DNA of 64,000 bases from an uncultured Lentisphaerota bacterium. GTDB lineage: Bacteria; Verrucomicrobiota; Kiritimatiellia; CAIQIC01. Of the stretch, positions 61,055 to 64,000 are shown piece by piece (positions within the stretch are counted from its first letter, which is position 1; the number at the start of each line of letters is the position of its first letter). The translations under genes were made by a program, and so were the position numbers. The notes under the pieces are model-generated. The model did no database searches. It saw only the letters and a program-made list of their open reading frames with translations, and was not told the origin of the DNA. The stretch lies in contig CAISWQ010000042.1 of NCBI GenBank assembly GCA_903889245.1, positions 1 to 64,000 of the forward strand, read 5' to 3'.

Positions 61055-64000
61055 ATGAAAATCATGACGTCCGCGGAAATCCGGCAGTCGTTCCTGGACT
61101 TCTTCCAGTCCCGGCAGCACACCATCGTCAACTCCTCCAGCCTGATGCCGGATTCGCCGAACCTCCTCTTCACAAACGCCGGCATGAACCAGTTCGTGCC
61201 GATCTTCCTCGGCCAGCAGCCGTGCCCCTACAAGCCCGGCCGCGCGGCCGATACGCAGAAGTGCATCCGCGCCGGCGGCAAGCACAACGACCTCGAGGAC
61301 GTGGGGCTGGACACCTATCACCACACCTTCTTCGAGATGCTCGGCAACTGGAGCTTCGGCGACTACTTCAAGAAGGACGCCATCGAGTGGGCGTGGGAAC
61401 TTCTCACGCAGGTCTGGCACTTCCCGCCCGCGCGCCTCTTCGCCACGGTCTACTCACCCGACAAGTCCAAGAACGATCCCTCCGAATTCGACCAGGAGGC
61501 GTGGAATATCTGGGCCGCGATCTTCACCAAGGCCGGGCTCGACCCGAAGGTCCACATCGTCAACGGCAACAAGAAGGACAACTTCTGGATGATGGGCGAA
61601 ACCGGCCCGTGCGGCCCGTGCTCGGAAATCCACATCGACCTCACGCCCGGCGGCGACACCAAGGGCTCGCTCGTCAACAAGGGCAGCGCCGAGTGCATCG
61701 AAATCTGGAACCTCGTCTTCATGCAATTCAACGCCAACGCCGATGGCACCTTCGTCCCGCTCCCGGCGCAGAACGTGGATACGGGCATGGGCTTCGAGCG
61801 CGTCAGTGGCATCGTCCAGTGCACGCGCGGCTTCACCGACTTCACGCACGTCATCTCCAACTACGAGAGCGACGTCTTCCGGCCGATCTTCAATGAACTT
61901 GAGAAGTTGAGCGGCAAGAAATACACCTCCACGCTGCCCGCCGCCGGCACCACCGGCGCGAGCGAGCAGGAGAAGATTGATGTCGCGTTCCGCGTCATCG
62001 CCGACCACATCCGCACGCTCTCGTTCGCCATCGCCGACGGCATCCTGCCTGGCAACACCGACCGCAACTACGTCCTGCGCCGCATCCTGCGCCGCGCCGT
62101 CCGCTACGGCCGCGCCCTCGGCTTCCACCAGCCGTTCTTCTACAAGCTCGTCGACGTGCTCGCCGAGAAAATGGGCGACGTCTTCCCCGAAATCCGCGCG
62201 AAGAAGGACCAAGTCCAGACCGTCATCCGCACCGAGGAGGAAGCCTTCAACCGCACACTGGACATTGGTCTTTCGCTTTTCGTGGAGTTGGTTTCATTGC
62301 ATCGGCAAATCGAGGTATTGCCAAAGGCACTTGAGCCGCTAATAAAAACCGTTCAAATCAATATTCAGGGTACTGACCTCTCTGAAGAAAATCTGATACA
62401 AATTAAATGCAATTTCGAGAAGGCATGTTCGACACTCGATGCAGTTCCATGTGATCTCTGGGCTCAAATTGCGACTGACGCTGAATTAACTGTGGCAACA
62501 TGCAGTGTTGACCTGAAGGACATTATTCAGATTTCTAATATTGAAATCGCGAAATCTGCTCAACACCGAATGAGCCAGATGTGTGCGGACATTGCAACCG
62601 GACTCCGTGAAATACATGCTCGCCGAGGAATTTTCCGCCCTAAAGCAGCCTTTATGCTTTACGATACATACGGTTTCCCGCTGGATCTGACAGAACTTAT
62701 GGCGCGAGAGCATGGTTTAAAAGTAGACGCTGCGGACGTGGAAATATTTATGGAGGAGCAGAAAACACGCTCACGCGCTGCTCATAAAAAGGAAATAATC
62801 GAAGTTTCTCAAATCAAAGCAGCACCAACTATTTTCAATGGGTATGATAATTTCCAAATTGCTACCGGGGTTCAAGAAGTTGTTCAGGTTAAGGGGCGAA
62901 CCGCTGTGATTCTTGACGCAACTGTTTGTTATGCAGAAATGGGCGGACAGGTCGGTGATACTGGCACAATGAGCGTTGGCGGCCAGCTATGGAGAATATC
63001 TGATACTCAAAAAGCCGGGAATGTCTGGCTACATTTCCTTGAAGGCGGAGAGGCTCCCTTGCCAAGAACCGATGTAATTCTTGGAGTAGACCTCGAGCGC
63101 CGCGCCGCGATCCAGCGCCACCACACCGCGACGCACCTGCTGCACTGGGCACTGCACAAGCTCGTCAGCCCCGACGCCGTGCAGAAGGGTTCCTACGTCG
63201 GGCCGGAGAAGCTGACGTTCGACTTCAGCAGCGCGGCGCTGACGCCCGCGCAGCTCGTCGAGCTCGAGCGCGCGGTCAACGCGCGCATCGTCGAGAACGC
63301 GCCGGTGCTGTGGCGCGAAGTGCCCTATGCCGAGATCAAGGCGCGCAAGGAAATCCGCCAGTTCTTCGGCGAGAAATATGGCGACGTCGTCCGCGTCGTG
63401 CAGGTGGGCGGGCAGCCGGCGGGCTTCGATGGCTACTCGATGGAGCTGTGCGGCGGCACGCACGTCTCGCGCACCGGCGATATCGGCCAGTTCCGGATTG
63501 TCGCGGAAAGCTCCGTCTCCGCCGGCATCCGGCGCATCGAGGCCGTGTGCGGCCTGGCGGCGTGGGAGTATGGCCGCCGCGAGCATGAACTGTTGCACAA
63601 GATCGCGCAGGGCTTGAGCGCCGCGGTGGAGGATGTCCCCGTGCGCGTCGAGGCGCTCGCCGAGCAGGTGAAGAAGCTCGAAAAGGAATTGAAGCAGAAG
63701 TCCGCCGAATCCGCGCGCGGCCGCACCGATGAACTCATCGGCAAGGCGCAGATCCTCGCCGGCCTCTCGCTGATCGCCGCCGACGCCGGCGCGCTCGACG
63801 CCGATGCGCTCCGCGGCCTGCACGATGGCATCCGCGAGAAGCGGCCCGACGACCTGATCGTCCTCGGCGGCGCGGCTGATGGGAAAGTTTCGTTCATCGC
63901 CAGCGCGCCGGAGGCGCTGTGCAAGCGCGGCGTCCACTGCGGCAAGCTGATCGGCGCGGTTGCGAAGATCGCCGGCGGCGGCGGTGGCGGCCGCCCCGAC
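61055..64000 (+). CDS. alaS: Alanyl-tRNA synthetase, mosaic and cut by the window end
   Basis: Charges tRNA-Ala and edits mischarged Ser and Gly. 982 codons are open from the ATG to the window edge; only the extreme C-terminus is missing, since IAGGGGGGRPD lies near the usual end. Class II motifs (FTNAGMNQFVPIFLG, HHTFFEMLGNWSFGDYFK), the editing HHTATHLLH near residue 687 and CGGTHVSRTGDIG near 798 are intact. Bases about 62261-63090 are AT-rich (22 G+C of 60 at 62521-62580, against 44 of 60 at 63241-63300). They encode about 106 extra residues between FNRTL and YDTYGFPLDLT, with NIQGTDLSEENLIQIK as part of the insertion. The reading frame is unbroken. Likely intragenic recombination with a distant alaS; assembly chimerism is the alternative. 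Confidence 0.93.
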   Translation, partial: MKIMTSAEIRQSFLDFFQSRQHTIVNSSSLMPDSPNLLFTNAGMNQFVPIFLGQQPCPYKPGRAADTQKCIRAGGKHNDLEDVGLDTYHHTFFEMLGNWSFGDYFKKDAIEWAWELLTQVWHFPPARLFATVYSPDKSKNDPSEFDQEAWNIWAAIFTKAGLDPKVHIVNGNKKDNFWMMGETGPCGPCSEIHIDLTPGGDTKGSLVNKGSAECIEIWNLVFMQFNANADGTFVPLPAQNVDTGMGFERVSGIVQCTRGFTDFTHVISNYESDVFRPIFNELEKLSGKKYTSTLPAAGTTGASEQEKIDVAFRVIADHIRTLSFAIADGILPGNTDRNYVLRRILRRAVRYGRALGFHQPFFYKLVDVLAEKMGDVFPEIRAKKDQVQTVIRTEEEAFNRTLDIGLSLFVELVSLHRQIEVLPKALEPLIKTVQINIQGTDLSEENLIQIKCNFEKACSTLDAVPCDLWAQIATDAELTVATCSVDLKDIIQISNIEIAKSAQHRMSQMCADIATGLREIHARRGIFRPKAAFMLYDTYGFPLDLTELMAREHGLKVDAADVEIFMEEQKTRSRAAHKKEIIEVSQIKAAPTIFNGYDNFQIATGVQEVVQVKGRTAVILDATVCYAEMGGQVGDTGTMSVGGQLWRISDTQKAGNVWLHFLEGGEAPLPRTDVILGVDLERRAAIQRHHTATHLLHWALHKLVSPDAVQKGSYVGPEKLTFDFSSAALTPAQLVELERAVNARIVENAPVLWREVPYAEIKARKEIRQFFGEKYGDVVRVVQVGGQPAGFDGYSMELCGGTHVSRTGDIGQFRIVAESSVSAGIRRIEAVCGLAAWEYGRREHELLHKIAQGLSAAVEDVPVRVEALAEQVKKLEKELKQKSAESARGRTDELIGKAQILAGLSLIAADAGALDADALRGLHDGIREKRPDDLIVLGGAADGKVSFIASAPEALCKRGVHCGKLIGAVAKIAGGGGGGRPD
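62261..63090 (+). other. AT-rich foreign-looking block within alaS
   Basis: Composition switches within a few codons at both ends (CTGGACATTGGTC at the left, GTAGACCTCGAGCGC at the right). The block covers the end of the tRNA-recognition region, the insertion and the beginning of the editing domain, and keeps YDTYGFPLDLT and AEMGGQVGDTG. Confidence 0.85.

Overview
The window is GC-rich, densely coding bacterial DNA. The gene content suggests a member of the PVC superphylum, most likely Verrucomicrobiota or a close relative such as Lentisphaerota or Kiritimatiellota. Pointers are the many Tat- or Sec-exported sugar enzymes (GH127, GH141-like, GH172, GH20, Gfo/Idh/MocA, sugar isomerase- and epimerase-like proteins), a diheme HzsA-like beta-propeller protein, a pseudo-type II secretion gspKLM set, and numerous short palindromic intergenic repeats. 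This placement is inference from gene types; no 16S or database search was possible.

Layout. 1-3.7 kb: end of a nuo operon (nuoM, nuoN) and a small secreted protein. 3.8-12.2 kb: tRNA(CAU), GH127, a three-gene HtrA-type protease/pseudoprotease cluster, a double winged-helix regulator and sanA. 12.3-17.8 kb: HzsA-like diheme protein, beta-carbonic anhydrase and two Tat-exported oxidoreductase-like proteins. 17.8-20.6 kb: tRNA-Ser, fusA and a rhodanese. 20.7-31 kb: beta-helix protein, C39-like peptidase, TIM-barrel isomerase, LamG protein, TolB-like protein, lipoprotein and an AlgI/AlgJ-type O-acetylation pair. 31-38 kb: sugar isomerase-like protein, a cobalamin riboswitch with attenuator controlling a BtuB-like receptor, FAD oxidoreductase, SRPBCC protein and FNT channel. 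39-46.8 kb: KdgK-like kinase, NlpC/P60-like hydrolase, RelBE-type toxin-antitoxin, LarA-like protein, GH172, nucleoside hydrolase and a LamG-type protein. 47-52 kb: ArnT-like glycosyltransferase and gspKLM. 52-61 kb (minus strand): GH20, ATP-grasp, purH, queG, purM, four-helix protein and purB. 61 kb to the end: alaS, cut by the window edge.

The most unusual feature is the repeat landscape. A 19-bp palindrome (consensus TTTTCCAAGSCTTGGAAAA) occurs about 35 times at 14 loci. In multi-copy arrays neighbouring cores lie 31 bp apart, occasionally 32, with unrelated spacers of about 12 bp; this is three helical turns. The palindrome has no stop codon in any of six frames and appears to have become protein sequence in nuoM and in a TolB-like gene. 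A second palindrome of 32 bp sits before, inside and at the stop codon of the winged-helix regulator, and also upstream of the neighbouring protease cluster. Heptanucleotide repeats supply start or stop codons to purM, the four-helix gene and the gene at 3191. Twin-hairpin elements have entered nuoM and the GH172 export signal. No transposase is visible in the window.

A second strong anomaly is alaS. An AT-rich block of about 830 bp (roughly 62261-63090) sits in frame inside an otherwise GC-rich gene and adds about 106 residues, which looks like intragenic recombination with a foreign allele. A third is the protease cluster, where one intact HtrA-type protease is followed by a secreted and a lipid-anchored protein carrying three degenerate trypsin-like domains in total.
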